Of a stretch of 64,000 nucleotides of DNA, positions 23,501 through 35,210 are shown piece after piece (within the stretch, counting starts at the first letter, position 1; each line of letters begins with the position of its first letter). The stretch spans positions 68,577,026 through 68,641,025 of the forward strand of contig NC_134096.1 of assembly GCF_000715075.1 (NCBI RefSeq), written 5' to 3'. The DNA comes from Nicotiana tabacum (taxonomy: Eukaryota; Streptophyta; Magnoliopsida; Solanales; Solanaceae). Below the pieces are notes generated by a model that worked only from the letters and a program-made list of their open reading frames with translations, ran no database searches and was not told the origin of the DNA. The position numbers and the translations under genes are program-made.

Positions 23501-25170
23501 ATGCCTAGAAACTCCTCAAGAACTGGTGAATTATTTGAAGCATTATCAGATCTTGAAAAGTTTTGAAGGCACTGAATCGTGCAAACAAGAAGGACAAACA
23601 ACAATATAACTCAACAGAACGAATCGAACTAGACATTGATGACGTAATAGAAAATCAAAACAACAGAAACAATGCGAATGACCCAAACAATCAGGGTGTG
23701 GTGCCTCTTGTGCCAGAAGCATCATTGTATGATTGGGCACAACCCACCTCCGAAAATCCAGCAACCGCAATTGCAGTCCCTCAGATACAAGCAGAATCAT
23801 TTCAAATCACAAACAACATACTACATTTGTTGTAGAACAAGGGATTGTTCTCAGGGTCTTACATTGAAGATTCTCAACAGCATCTGAAAAATTTCTTGTT
23901 GATATTTGTCACGCAAAGGCAAACTAATGTGACACCGGAAGCAATAAAGTTGTTATTGTTTCCATTCTCGGTGATGGGAGAAGCTTAGACTTGGCTTAAT
24001 TCACTCCCCATAAACTCCATCACTACTTGGAGGAATTAGTCAAGCAATTTTTGAACAAGTTCTACCCACCCAATAAGACTGCCAAACAAATTGATGAGAT
24101 ATTGAGCATTAGGCAGAGACCAACAGAAACACTACAAGAAACGTGGAGAGGTTCAATGGTATACTAGTTAAGTGTCCACATCATGGCATTCCAGATCAGA
24201 TGTTGGGCAGAGGTTCTATATGGGAATGGCAGACAGCTTAAAGGCCAATGTTGATGCTTCAGCAGGTGGAGCATTTTTGAGCAAATCATTCAGAGAATGC
24301 AAGATCCTACTTGATAAAATGGCTCAAAACTCAGGATGGATGACAAGAGACTCTACGATCACTTATGTCGTTCACTCAGCGGCTTTGGACCCAAACAACT
24401 CCATAGGCAAAAATATGGCCACTCTGATGACGCAAATGAGTATCCTCACCAAAAAGATCGATGAATCAGGCCAGAAGCAGCAGGTACACATAGTTGACGC
24501 GACTAATGGGGGCTTATGTACACCGTGCATTAACCAACCATATGTATGCCATGTGGCCAACTATGGAGGACAGAGGCAAGGTGGTCAGAATTATGTGGCC
24601 AACTATGGAGAACAGAAGCAAGGTGGTCAGAATTAGGGGCAACTGAATCAACAATATAGACCAGCACATCAACAGTACAATAATAGCAGCAATCTTGGAG
24701 CATTGTGACCACGAGGTCAAGTTGTGTCGTGCCAAAGGCAACAGGGATACAACCAGCAAAATCAACAGCTAGCTTATCAACAGCCTCAACAACAGCAAAT
24801 AGTGAGACAAGATGATGGGTTGTCTGAAATTAAAGGAATGCTACAACAACTGATTGGGTCCTATGGAAAAATGCAAGAGAGAGTGGACGCACATGAATCA
24901 GTGATAAAAGGCATTGAGATTCAATTAGGACAGATATCAATGGATCTTAATAATCGCCCCCAAGGGACGTTACCGGCAGACACACAAGTCAATCCAAAAG
25001 AGCAGGGCCCGAAACAGCTTATGGCCGTGAGTCTAAGAAATGGTAGAGTCCCAAATCTAGAGCAAGAAATTTCTCGCGAAAGCCTACCAACTGAAACACT
25101 TGTGCCAGTACCCATTGAGGTAGATGACTCAACAGGGTTAACTGAGGTGACGATACAACATGCATAAGAG
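23501..25170 (+). pseudogene. Element D gag, degenerate
   Basis: The ATG at 23501 opens MPRNSSRTGELFEALSDLEK, then frameshifts or stops near 23564. Fragments continue at 23563-23835 (STERIELDIDDV), 23836-24170 (a retrotransposon gag-type helix-rich stretch with several stops), 24172-24636 (MGMADSLKANVDASAGGAFL) and 24724-25167 (Gln-rich NQQNQQLAYQQPQQQQ, then LGQISMDLNNRPQGTLP). A capsid-precursor role is known for the family. Stops include GCATTG-TGA at about 24706, consistent with CGA to TGA. Confidence 0.85.
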
Positions 25171-25199
25171 AGCACAAGCAAAGAAAAAGAGGTTGCGAA

Positions 25200-26160
25200 G
25201 GACAAGAAACGACAGTAGAAGCAGTGGCTGAGCAGGATAAGACTCAAATCACAGGAAGGAAGTGACCTCCAGCACCATTCCCACAGAGATTGGCCAAATA
25301 TTAGAAGGATGAGCAGTATAAAAAGTTCATGGAGGTGTTGAAACAAATCCAGGTAAACATTCCACTGATTGACGCCTTGAGGGAGATGCTTGGGTATGCC
25401 AAAATGATGAAGGATTTGATGTCTCACAAGTACGACTTCCAAGACTTGGCCATTGTTTCCCTAAACCAGACATGTAATGCTATCGTGACGAGACCCATAG
25501 CTGAGAAGTTGTCAGACCCAGGGAGTTTCACAATCCCATGCACAATAGGCAGCTATGCTTTTGCTAAAGCATTATGTGATTTGGGGGCAAGCATAAACTT
25601 GATGCCCTTGGCTATCTACAAAAGGTTAGGCATTGGAAGAGCAAGACCCACATCCATGTTACTACAGCTAGCCGACCGGACAGTGAAGAGGCCATAAGGT
25701 ATCCTTGATGATGTACTAGGTCAAGTTGGAAAGTTTATGTTTCCAGCAAATTTTGTCATTCTGGACTGCCAGGTTGACGAGGAGATTCCCATAATTTTGG
25801 GAAGACCATTCTTGGCCACTGGGAGAGCCCTAATTGATTGTGAAACTGGAGAGCTAAAAATGAGACTTAATGATGAAAAGATAACATTCAATGTGCAGAA
25901 GTTTATGCTGCGACCAAGTGAATTTCCTAACTGCTCTCTAATAGAAGTTGTGGATGTAATTTTGGAGGAGGAAGATGAAACTCTGAATGCTACAGACCCT
26001 CGAATAATCTGTCTCACGAACTTAGAAGAACTAAATGGAAAGGACTTGGCGGAGTGGGTGCTGGCTCCTGAAGGCCAAGAGTTTTGGAAAAGAGAGCTTG
26101 AAATTGAGTCTTTGCACTTAGAAGAAAAAAAGACTCCTCCAGCTAAGCCATCAATCTAAG
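25200..26160 (+). pseudogene. Element D aspartic protease region
   Basis: Two frames, 25329-25697 and 25737-26159, separated by a TAA near 25695. The active-site motif is DLGAS at 25578-25592 within [14 protein letters not shown]. The second frame has [20 protein letters not shown], the usual second conserved block. The protease would cleave Gag-Pol. Besides the break between frames, the N-terminal linker is out of frame with gag. Confidence 0.85.
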
Positions 26161-26199
26161 AGCCACCACAGTTGGAACAGAAACCGCTACCACCTCATC

Positions 26200-27140
26200 T
26201 CAGGTATGCTTTCTTGGGACCCAACTCTACTTTACCTATTATTATCTGATCTGGTTTGTTAGATGTGCAAGAAGAACATCTTTTGCAGGTATTGATTGAG
26301 AGCAAAATTGCAATTGGTTGGACCATTGCACACATTAAGGGCATCAGCCCGGCCTTCTGTATGCATAAGATTTTACTAGAAGATGGTCACAAACCTTCTA
26401 GAGAACATCAAAGAAGGTTGAACCCCAACATGAAATAAGTCGTGAAAAATGAGGTGATAAAGTGGTTAGATGCGAGAATCATTTTTCCCATCTCCGATAG
26501 CAATCGGATTAGCCCAGTTCAATATGTGCCAAAGAAAGGTGGAATGACTGTTGTGCAAAACGATAACAACGAGCTAATCTGAACAAGAATAGTCATGGGA
26601 TGGGGAATTTGTATGGACTATAGAAGATTGAACAAGGCCACTCGAAAAGACCACTTTCCATTGCCGTTCATTGATCAGATGCTGGATATATTGGCTGGGG
26701 AGGTCCCACTTCTGCTTTCTGGATGGATACTCGGGGTATAATCAGATCTCTATTGCCCTAGAAGATAGAGAGAGAACGTCATTCACCTGTCCATATGGAG
26801 TCTATGCTTTCCGGAGAATGTCGTTCGACCTATGCAATGCACCAGCCACATTTCAAAGGTGCATGATGGCCATCTTCACAGATATGGTAGAATACATAAT
26901 GGAGGTCTTAATGGATGATTTCTCAGTGGTGGGAGACTCATTCAATGATTGCCTAAAGAATCTGAAAAGAGTGCTGAAAAGATGTGTGGAGACTAATCTG
27001 GTGCTCGATTGGAAAAAGTGCCGCTTCATGGTATAGGAAGGTATAGTCTTGGGGCACCTAGTGTCAAGTAAGGGAATTGATGTGCATCATGCAAAGGTTG
27101 ATGTGATAGAAAAGCTAGCACCCCCACTTCCGTCAAAGCA
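26200..27140 (+). pseudogene. Element D reverse transcriptase
   Basis: HKILLEDGHKPSREHQRRLN (26368-26427) opens the domain; a stop follows at 26437. [19 protein letters not shown] is at about 26617-26673, a frame change near 26700 precedes [17 protein letters not shown] (about 26716), and the catalytic MDDFSV is at 26911-26928. A TAG at 27034-27036 interrupts just before the EGIVLGHLVSSKGI block. RT motifs are recognisable in order, but at least four breaks make it inactive. Confidence 0.9.
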
Positions 27141-27144
27141 ATAA

Positions 27145-27905
27145 TAAGTTTCCTTGGCCACGCCGATTTCTACAAACGGTTTATAAAACATTTCTCAAAA
27201 ATTGCTAACCCCTTGTGTAAGCTGCTTGAAAAAGGTCACCCGTTTGTGTTTTTTGATGACTCCAGGGTAGCATTTGAGGAGTTGAAGAAGAAACTAGTGA
27301 CTGCACCGATCATAGTGTCCCCCGACTGGGGGAAACCTTTCGAGCTGATGGACGATGCAAGAGACTATGATGTGGGAGCAGTTCTTGGGCAGTGAAAGGA
27401 TAAAATCATGCATCTGATCTACTGTGCAAGTAGAACCTTGAGCGGCGCCCAACTAAAATACACAATGGCAGAGAAAGAGATGCTAGTTGTGGTGTTCGCA
27501 TTTGATAAATTCAGGTCATACCTGATAGGCCCAAGGGTAATTGTTTACACTGACCATGCTGCCCTCAGGTACCTAATTGAGAAAAAAGAGTCAAAGCCGT
27601 GCCTAATTCGATGGGTGCTACTGCTATAAGAGTTCGACTTAGAAATCCGGGACCAAAAGGGAATAAAAACCAAGTTGCTGATCATTTGTCCAGGCTTGAA
27701 GGAGCGGAAAAGAAGGTTGAGGTAGAGGAGATCATGGAGACTTTCCCAGATGAACAACTCTTTGCAACGAGCCTCGAGGCTACACCATGGTATGCAGATA
27801 TTGCAAATTACCTGGCCAGCGGTATTGTTCCCTATGACTTGTCTTCCATGCAAAACAAAAAGTTTTTTTGTAATTATCGCATATATTTCTGGGATGAACC
27901 ATATT
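27145..27905 (+). pseudogene. Element D RNase H and integrase linker
   Basis: KPFELMDDARDYDVGAVLGQ (27336-27392) carries the first acidic residue in DDAR, then TGA at 27393-27395. The next frame (27408-27629) has [20 protein letters not shown] and [14 protein letters not shown] further frame (27599-27931) holds NQVADHLSRLEG and YADIANYLASG, the usual bridge to integrase. It degrades the RNA strand of the hybrid in intact elements; here it is broken in three places. Confidence 0.88.
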
Positions 27906-28569
27906 TGTTCGGATTTGTCTTGATAACATGATCCGGAGATGTATTCCCGAGATAGATCAATCTTCTGTTTTGCAGGCATGTCATGTTTTGCCGTATGGAG
28001 GTGTAAGGACAGCGACTAAAGTGTTGGAGTCAGGTTTCTATTGGCCAACGCTGTTTAAAGTTGCACACTTCTGGGTGAAAAGTTATGATGAGTGCCAATG
28101 GACGGGGAATATTTCTCGTCGACATGAGATGCCCATGAACCCAATTCAAGAGGTGGAAGTATTCGATGTATGGGGAATCGACTTTATGGGACCATTTGTC
28201 AGCTCATATAATAACAAGTATATACTTGTAGCGGTGGACTATGTCTCGAAATGGGTAGAAGCCCTGGCACTTCCAACAAATGATGCGAAGGGAGTTATTG
28301 GTTTCCTGAGAGAGAACATCTTCACCCGATTTGGCACTCCAAGAGCTATCATCAGTGATGGGGGCACCCACTTCTGCAACCGAGCCTTTGCAAAGTTGTT
28401 GGAGAAATATGGCATTCGCCATAAAGTTACTACTCCGTATCACCCACAAACAAGTGGGCAAGTCGAGGTGTCAAACAGAAAAATCAAGAGTGTTTTGACA
28501 AAAACTGTAAATGCTACTCGGACTGATTGGGCAAGAAAATTGGATGATGCGCTATGGGCTTACCGCACT

Positions 28570-30507
28570 TGTTACATCTCGCGTTTTCGTACGTTAAAGT
28601 TTTCGTCTTCAGTTAATTGATGTAGACTCGGGGATGAAATGTTTTTGAGATTATAAGCATTTATGCTATTTACAACAAGCAATAAGTAAGTGCCGTGAAA
28701 GATAAAGGGTAAATGAATCAAAGAAAATGAGTTTCATTGAAGGTTGTTGATTTGGGATAAAATACGATCTGAGCAATAATACTCGGTATTTATGGACTAG
28801 TGCCATACAAGGTACTACATGACCATGATAGTAAGGTGTACAAGGTATGTTAAAAGTGAGTAGTATTTTAAGTAAGTTGAGATAATTCTTAATTATGTGG
28901 GTAATTGGTTAATTATTGGGTAATGGGATATTACCTAATTAATTAGGGATATATTGGATGAGGATTAAAATTGCATTATGTGGCAGCCCCCCCCCCCCCA
29001 AATTAAGTGACTCATAGATTTAGTTGAAAGGTGGCAAGCTAAAGTGTTAAATACAAGACACTACGTCCCTCTACGTGTAAAGACATAAAAGATTCACATT
29101 TTGGCTTCATTTGGACTTTAGATATTCAATAATCTTATAATGTTTTCCTATTGCAAAGATTATAAAACATATGTTAAGAATATATAAAGAGAATTCATAA
29201 CATCTTCAATCAATTCCTACAAGGATTCCAACATTAGCAACCTCAAACCAACGAGATTTCAACAAGATTTCCTGAAACAAAAATTCCAACGAGATTTCTT
29301 AGCACCTTAGCAACGTGAGATTTTGCGATTCTAAGGGAGTACGGTGCAACCTTTTCCAAGAATATCATATGGATTTTTCCCTACTCCAGGTATGTTAAGG
29401 TTAAGCCCTTCCTTCATTTTGGCATGATCTCGTAATTACATGTGTTTGATAATGAGGCATAAAGAGAAGTTCATACTCCCGAATTTATATACATTATCCT
29501 AGTCTCAACAATTACAGTATTCTCCTTAGCGGGATTTCATATTTAATTGAGTATTGTCTTATTCTAGTCAAGAGAGAAGAGAGCCTATATATACAGTATT
29601 ACAGTATTTTCATTACCATAGAGCTATAATCGATGGGCAGGCCCCTATTGGGCAACCTCTGATCAGATGGTAAGTTATATACCGAGCCTACTGTGGCCGA
29701 GCACCTATGAGCGAGCCTAGTTGGCCGATATACAGAGCCTAGTATGGCCGAGTGCCTATGAGCGAGCCTACTACGGCAGAGCAGTTGTATATATATACCG
29801 ACCCTTATAGGGCCGGACACTAATTTTACTTACTATATTGAGAGAGTTGAGTCAGTATGAGCAGGTAAGCATATCTTCAGATTATCTTTGACGCCTAGTT
29901 ACTTTCAATTATTATATTATCAGTTCAGTTTCAGCTTTCAGTTATTCTGTTGCCTTACATACTCGGTACATTTTTTTCAAACTGACGTCCCTTTCTATGG
30001 GGACGCTGCATTTCATGCATGCAGGTTCAGACAGACAGGCGGGTAGACCTCCTCAGTAGGTGTTGCCCGAGTTCAGCTTTAACGGTAAGCTCCACGTCCT
30101 TCGGAGTTGCCGGGTCTAAAGATTTTGTGTACATCTTGTGTATATATGTATATTGGTTATGGGTAGGTCGGGGCCCTGTTTCGATCACGGTACATCCATC
30201 AGTAGAGGCTTGTAGACCTAACCTGTCAGTTAGTGCAGTGTGTTGGGATTGTAGGCCTTGTATGTATATTTTGTTGGTTTGTCAGCTGTAGTAGTTATAA
30301 CGGCCTTGTCGGCCCAGCTTTTATATTGATGTTTAGTTGGCGTTGGTTTTCATTCAGTTTTATATTTTGCTTCGCAAATTGTCTTGCAATATGGCCCATG
30401 GCCAAAGTATGACATTATATGTTCAGAGCCCCTTAGTCGCAAGTTGGTACACAAGGATAAATGAGGCACCGAGTGCCGGTCTTGCCCCCCAGACTCGGTG
30501 CGTGACA
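28570..30507 (+). mobile_element. Solo LTR (family S), 1938 bp, inside integrase
   Basis: TGTTACATCTCGCG at 28570 to GGTGCGTGACA at 30507, flanked by GCACT (28565-28569) and GTACT (30508-30512), one mismatch. No PBS, PPT or internal domains. It includes a C-tract (about 28987-28999), a GAGCCTA...GGCCGA repeat field (29680-29785), a GACGCTGCAT...GCAGGTTCAGAC hairpin region and a CTTCGGAGTTGCC block. It is younger than element D, which it interrupts. Confidence 0.9.
30006..30024 (+). promoter_or_regulatory. LTR hairpin with compensatory pair change (family S)
   Basis: CTGCAT (30006-30011) pairs with ATGCAG (30019-30024) across a 7-base loop. In families B, C, E and F the same site has CTGCAC and GTGCAG. 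The sixth pair is therefore C-G in those and T-A here, a compensatory change that keeps pairing. Confidence 0.5.
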
Positions 30508-30975
30508 GTACTGCATTCAAAACTCCGATTGGTATGTCACCGTATAAATTGGTATTTGGAAAGGCATGTCACTTGCCGATGGAGTTAAAGCATAAAGCCG
30601 TCTGGGCATTGCGACAATTAAATCTTGACGAGTTTCGTTACCATGCTTTTGAGAGTACAAGGTTATACAAAGAAAGAATGAAAGTGCATGACAAAAATAT
30701 TCTTGAGCGAAATTTTAAGTCGGGAGACGTGGTATTATTATTCAATTCGAGATTGAGATTGTTTCCGGGCAAATTGAAGTCAAGATGGTCAGGACCATTT
30801 TGTGTGCTAGAGATTCATCCCACCAGAGCTGCAGAAATTGCTTCATAAAATGGCTCTCGCAAGTTCAAAGTCAATGGTCACAGGTTGAATTATTATTTTG
30901 GCATGGATGAGATGAAAGTAATATCGGTGACTCATTTGCTAGAGCCAACAATGTTGAGCGAGCCTTAAGTCGATT

Positions 30976-32170
30976 ACCTGCGTCGTGCCGCGACATTAAA
31001 TCAGGTGCTTCATGGGAGGCAACCCATTGTAATGGTTTATTCGTCATGCCGTGACTTTAACTAAGGTGCCCGTTGGGAGGCAACCCAATTCGTAGTTGAT
31101 TTTTAGTGTATGTAGAATTTTTTTGTTCAGTTTTAGGAACTTACATGTTTGCAAGTAATTTTGGCAAGTCGTACACTGCACTTCGCGTTGCCTGGTCTCT
31201 AGCGAGCTGGGCCAGGCATTAAGCCTCGCGTCGCCTAATGAAAAGCTAGCGTGGGAGCTCTCCTCGCGAGGGAAAAAGCGAGGTGCAGCTCGCATTAGGA
31301 CTCGCGTCGTACGCCCAAGAGCTTGCGTTGGAGCTCGCCTTGCGAGGGGTAAAGCGAGGCAGAAACCTCGCGTCGCCAGGTAAGTGCATTTTCGATTATT
31401 TTAATTTTTTTCCCTTATTTCTTTTAACCCCTCCCTTAAAAACCTAACCTAAATGCCCAAACCTTATTGCTCACAAAACATACTCAAGCACACATCCTCA
31501 CTGTTCACGCCAATAACTTTGCCAAACCCCCTCCCTCACAACCCCATTGAAGACAAGTAATATTCTGCTCTTTCATTCACCTGCAATAGCAATTCAAAGG
31601 CAAATCCCTCCTCTTAAAAATCTAAGGTATGAATTATACATTCATTATTTGGCAAATTCGAGTTGGGTGAATGCATGACATTGGATACAAATTTTGGGGT
31701 TGTTCTTTTTTGTAACAATGTGTTTGTGTGTCCCAACCCCATGAACCCCATAGGAATGGTGTTGGTATTGTGTGAACAAGTGGTAGTACGAAACTCCCAA
31801 GCCGAGTTGGGAGAGTGAGGCAATCCCTCTCCCCTACAAGCACTCCCATGGCACTAGTGCATGCTAAGTGTTTGTCATAATGCCTCAAAGGCATTCGTCG
31901 TCCCTATTGGAGCCCGAGTCTCCGGGACTATAAGACTAGTGCTATATAGTCGTGCACCACTTTAAAATTTTAAGTGTGGGGTGGCTCACTGGCAGCCCGC
32001 TGCTTCGAACTTGGAGGAAGCACCCATGTGTCATTGCTTGATTCTCATACTAAGAAATGATGAGGTGAAGTCCGAGTAACCTTAGAAATTATTGATAATT
32101 ATATGTTAACACTCTTAAGTGTGGGGTGGCAAGACCATGTTTTGACATGTTGCAATGCATCTTAAACTGA
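30976..32170 (+). other. Element D spacer between integrase and ORF2
   Basis: Non-coding. At 30981-31095 a unit of about 60 bp occurs twice (CGTCGTGCCGCGAC and CGTCATGCCGTGAC, each ending GGGAGGCAACCCA). At 31170-31390 lies a field of GCGAGG, CCTCGC and GAGCTCGC words. Two AAGTGTGGGGTGG motifs are at 31972 and 32117. A pyrimidine-rich stretch (31380-31600) may carry a splice acceptor for a subgenomic ORF2 transcript, but none is proven. Confidence 0.65.
31170..31390 (+). repeat. GCGAGG/CCTCGC word cluster, internal
   Basis: CTCGCGTCGCC, CCTCGCGAGGG, GCGAGGTGCAGCTCGC and similar words recur about every 15-25 bp. The same words are clustered in both LTRs of element D (22255-22375, 35430-35600), so the element has three such fields. 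Confidence 0.75.
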
Positions 32171-32197
32171 TTCATGCTCACTTGTGTAGGTACGAAT

Positions 32198-33500
32198 ATG
32201 CCTCCAAGAAAATACACTGGTAAAGGCAAAGCCACATCCAGTGCTCCGTCTAAAGCTAAGGCTACCTCCGTACCTCTCCCGAAGAAGAGAAAAGGGGGGG
32301 GGGAGGAAGCTACTTCCAATCAAGGTGATGGACTGCAAGCCGTGGCAGCTATAGTAGCCACTCATCCACAACCTCAAGGACAGCGAGAGTTTGGACTCAA
32401 AAGCATACCCCCCCACACACTAAGGATTGGTACAGGCATTGTAGGCCAAAACATGTACATCCAGAAGCTGCTATTCATGAGCGTCGCCTGCAAGCCAAGT
32501 ACCAAGCAATTTGGAGAGGCATCAATGAGTTGGGGTTGAGTTATGTGTTCAAAATTACAGGGGATATAAATCTCAATCTGGTTCGGGAATTCTATGCCGG
32601 GTTTGATCCAAAGGATCCTGAACAGCTGGTGCCGATTCGTGGACGGTTGATAGATTTTTCAGCCACAGTAATATGTAATTTCTTAGGTACTCCGGATGTT
32701 CCTCAGGAGCCATTGGACTACTTCATCACCCATCCTACATATTAAGAGCTGAGACACACTCTTTGTGGTGTCAATTCTATGGCAGCTTGGGTTCGGTATA
32801 AGAAAATAAATCGGCAAAGGAAATTCCCCAAGAAGAAGATGAGGGCAGAGGCTCAAGTATGGCTGAAACTGATTAATACACGGCTCCTACCTTGCAATCA
32901 TGACACGCTTATTAGCCGTGAGAGGACGTGTGTGCTATATTTCCTCATGACGGGTCAGAGGGTGAATGTGGGTCATTTGATCCGCTACCAGATGTCTCTA
33001 GTAAGAACTAGTAAGAGGATCGATCGAATGCCATTTGCAAATATGTTAACTCAGTTCTTGAGACACGAAGAGGTTGAGGAGGAAAAATCTTTCAATCACA
33101 TCATTGACCAGCCCCTAAGACTAATGGACATTACAGGTATACAAGTTAAGGAGGAGACTGCGATGCCATCACTGATAGGTGCCAACCGCAATGCTCGCGA
33201 TGATAGCTTTATGGCCCATTTATATGGGATGATAGACTTGCAACTTCAGATCGGGCGACGTCCAGTGACTACAGAGGAGAGATCCATATTGTAGCAAGGA
33301 TTCCCGCTCAATGCTCATGCGTAGCAGCTGGCTGGGCTTGGTGATGGATACAGACTCCCAGACGATGAGGATGTCAACACACTTGAGCAGTCCGAGGCCG
33401 AGTCGGATCAATCAGATGATGAAGATGATGATGATGAGGAGGAGGAAGCATAATATGGGGAGTGGGCAGCCTCAGAGGAGGAAGGCGATGACACAACTTG
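32198..33500 (+). pseudogene. Element D ORF2 with putative plant transposon domain
   Basis: The ATG at 32198 opens a basic N-terminus (MPPRKYTGKGKATSS, KKRK). The conserved part continues in other frames: NLNLVREFYAGFDPKDPEQL and RGRLIDFSATVICNFLGTPD (32530-32745), then VWLKLINTRLLPCNHDTLIS and MTGQRVNVGHLIRYQM (32779-33294). The C-terminus is acidic (Asp/Glu run near 33420-33450). This arrangement matches the Transposase_32-type domain found after integrase in Athila-like elements. Its function is not established. A G-tract at 32294-32303 and two later breaks disrupt it. Confidence 0.75.
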
Positions 33501-35174
33501 ATTAGGGAGTGTTCCTTCACCCTACTCATTTTGTTTGTTGTTTTGTCAATTTGTGTATGCACTGAGGACATTGCATGAAATAAGTGTGGGGTGGTAACTT
33601 GTAAATATTAGTCTTATTTTAGTTAGGTCGTCTTAGCTTTTAAAAAAAAGGGATTTTTTAATGTCATCGTAGCCTTTAGAAAAACAAATGCTAAGTAGAA
33701 ATATTGGACTCTTCTCGACGACAGATCTCCTAGACAGTTTTCTTGAGGGAATTAAGTCTAAAGAAAAAAAACCAAAATGATTTTCTTGTAGGTAGTGTAG
33801 TAATTCCCCCTTGGTTTTTATTTGTGCCGCGGTTCTTTTCCAAGGATTTTAGTTGAACCAGGTGTAGTTAGTTTTAATTTTTAGGAGTAGGAACCACGGG
33901 GCTATGAATTTAATTGCAGCAATATCTCTTAGCTTTGTTATGCCTTGAGAATAGTTAGTACTATGGTTGTGATGCTTAGGCTCGGTTTTTGAATCTAGTA
34001 TAAGTACCTTAAATCATAGATTCTTAAATTTGCTTAACTGTTTTGACAGGAGTGTCGTGATAAAACCAATCCTGAGTGAGCTATGTGCCATGTCTGTGTG
34101 AGGTTTGCATGTATTCTGTGCATTGCAATTGATATCTAGAACTTGCCCCGTGTGTGTGCGAAGAGAAATAGTTGTCTTGTTCAGTCTGGAAAGTGATATA
34201 GGCATTTTTTGTTAAGCCGGATATATATAGTTTACCTTCCTAAATGTCATATAACGTAGTTAACCCCTTTGAGCCTGTAATCCTATTTCTTTGGTAACCA
34301 CATTACAAGCCTTACCCTTTGTTTGAATTGACCATATATTTGAACCTTGTCACCTCTCATGAGCACTTGAATTGTGATGAATTATGTAAAAGTTAAAGTG
34401 TGGGGTGGTGGTTTGGCTTTTGAGTGGAACAAATGGAATAAGAAGAAAGGTGCACCATTTTGAAAAAAAAATATATATCAATACTTTTGAGTGGAACAAA
34501 TGAAATAAGGATAAAGGTGCACCGTTTGAAAAAAAAATTATCAATAAAAAAATAATATATATATATAGTTGTATTGTATAAAAAATAATTCTTGATGGTG
34601 GTGGCTAGTGATGTAATTGTGCTTAAAGGAGTATGGGGTAATATACATTGAAGTAAAGGTGGAGTTTTGGTTTGACATAAGTATGGGCTTGAGTGTTAAA
34701 GTATACGTATTAAAGTGCTTAAGGGAGGTGTAGTCACTCATTTCCAAATGTATCCTACCCGACTCGCAGCCTACATTACAACCAATTAAAGTCCTACTTG
34801 ATCCTAGACTGAATGAGCTCGATTAGTAGAGTATTACACTACGGGCAAGCCTATGGTGCATCATTTGTGGCATATGAATGTTACTTATGAGAGCAAGTGA
34901 ATTCATCCTATCTTGAGTTCCTACGGCCTTAAAAATTTATTGTGTGTGGAACTAAACTCTTTGTTGTGTGAGGGCACCTGATTCATGACGGAAAGGTAAT
35001 GTCATTGACCTCCATGTTAGAGTAAGTAAGTGAATTGTGAATAATGCATGGTATTTGTGAGTCAAATCTTGAGGTGAGGATGTTACACCTTTGTGCTTAG
35101 TATATTTTAAAGATTCTTGGTGTGATAAGTTAAGAGAATTGCTTAAAAAGGCCGTGCCTATAAGTGTAGTTTGA
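33501..35174 (+). other. Element D 3' non-coding region
   Basis: About 1.7 kb with no coding potential, similar to 1881-3758. It holds TTTGAGCCTGTAATCC with GGTAACCACATTACAAGCC (34269-34313), a 67-bp unit present twice from 34418 and 34485 (TTTTGAGTGGAACAAATG...GGTGCACC), ATCCTACCCGACTCGCAGCC (34752) and two more AAGTGTGGGGTGG motifs (33582, 34395). Such long 3' regions are usual in Athila/Tat elements. Confidence 0.75.
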
Positions 35175-35210
35175 TTGCTCGAGGACGAGCAATGTTTAAG
35201 TGTGGGGTAT
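35175..35210 (+). promoter_or_regulatory. Element D polypurine tract with upstream hairpin
   Basis: TTGCTCG-AGGA-CGAGCAA (about 35176-35193) is a perfect 7-bp hairpin. It is followed by TGTTTAAGTGTGGGGTAT, whose G-rich end abuts the 3' LTR at 35211. This is the priming site for plus-strand DNA in the family. Confidence 0.7.

Larger units (their letters stand above)
27928..30975 (+). pseudogene. Element D integrase, split by a solo LTR
   Basis: Frame 27928-28569, then 1.9 kb of inserted LTR, then 30513-30848 and a degraded tail to about 30970. The zinc-binding part has [20 protein letters not shown] and DECQWTG, where the first cysteine of the pair is replaced by tyrosine. The catalytic core has Asp (28180-28182, GIDFMGPF), Asp (28357-28359, ISDGGTHF) and Glu (28465-28467, GQVEVSNRK). 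The C-terminal part after the insert has [16 protein letters not shown] and [14 protein letters not shown]. The insert sits in the conserved WAYRT/AFKTP junction. Confidence 0.9.
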
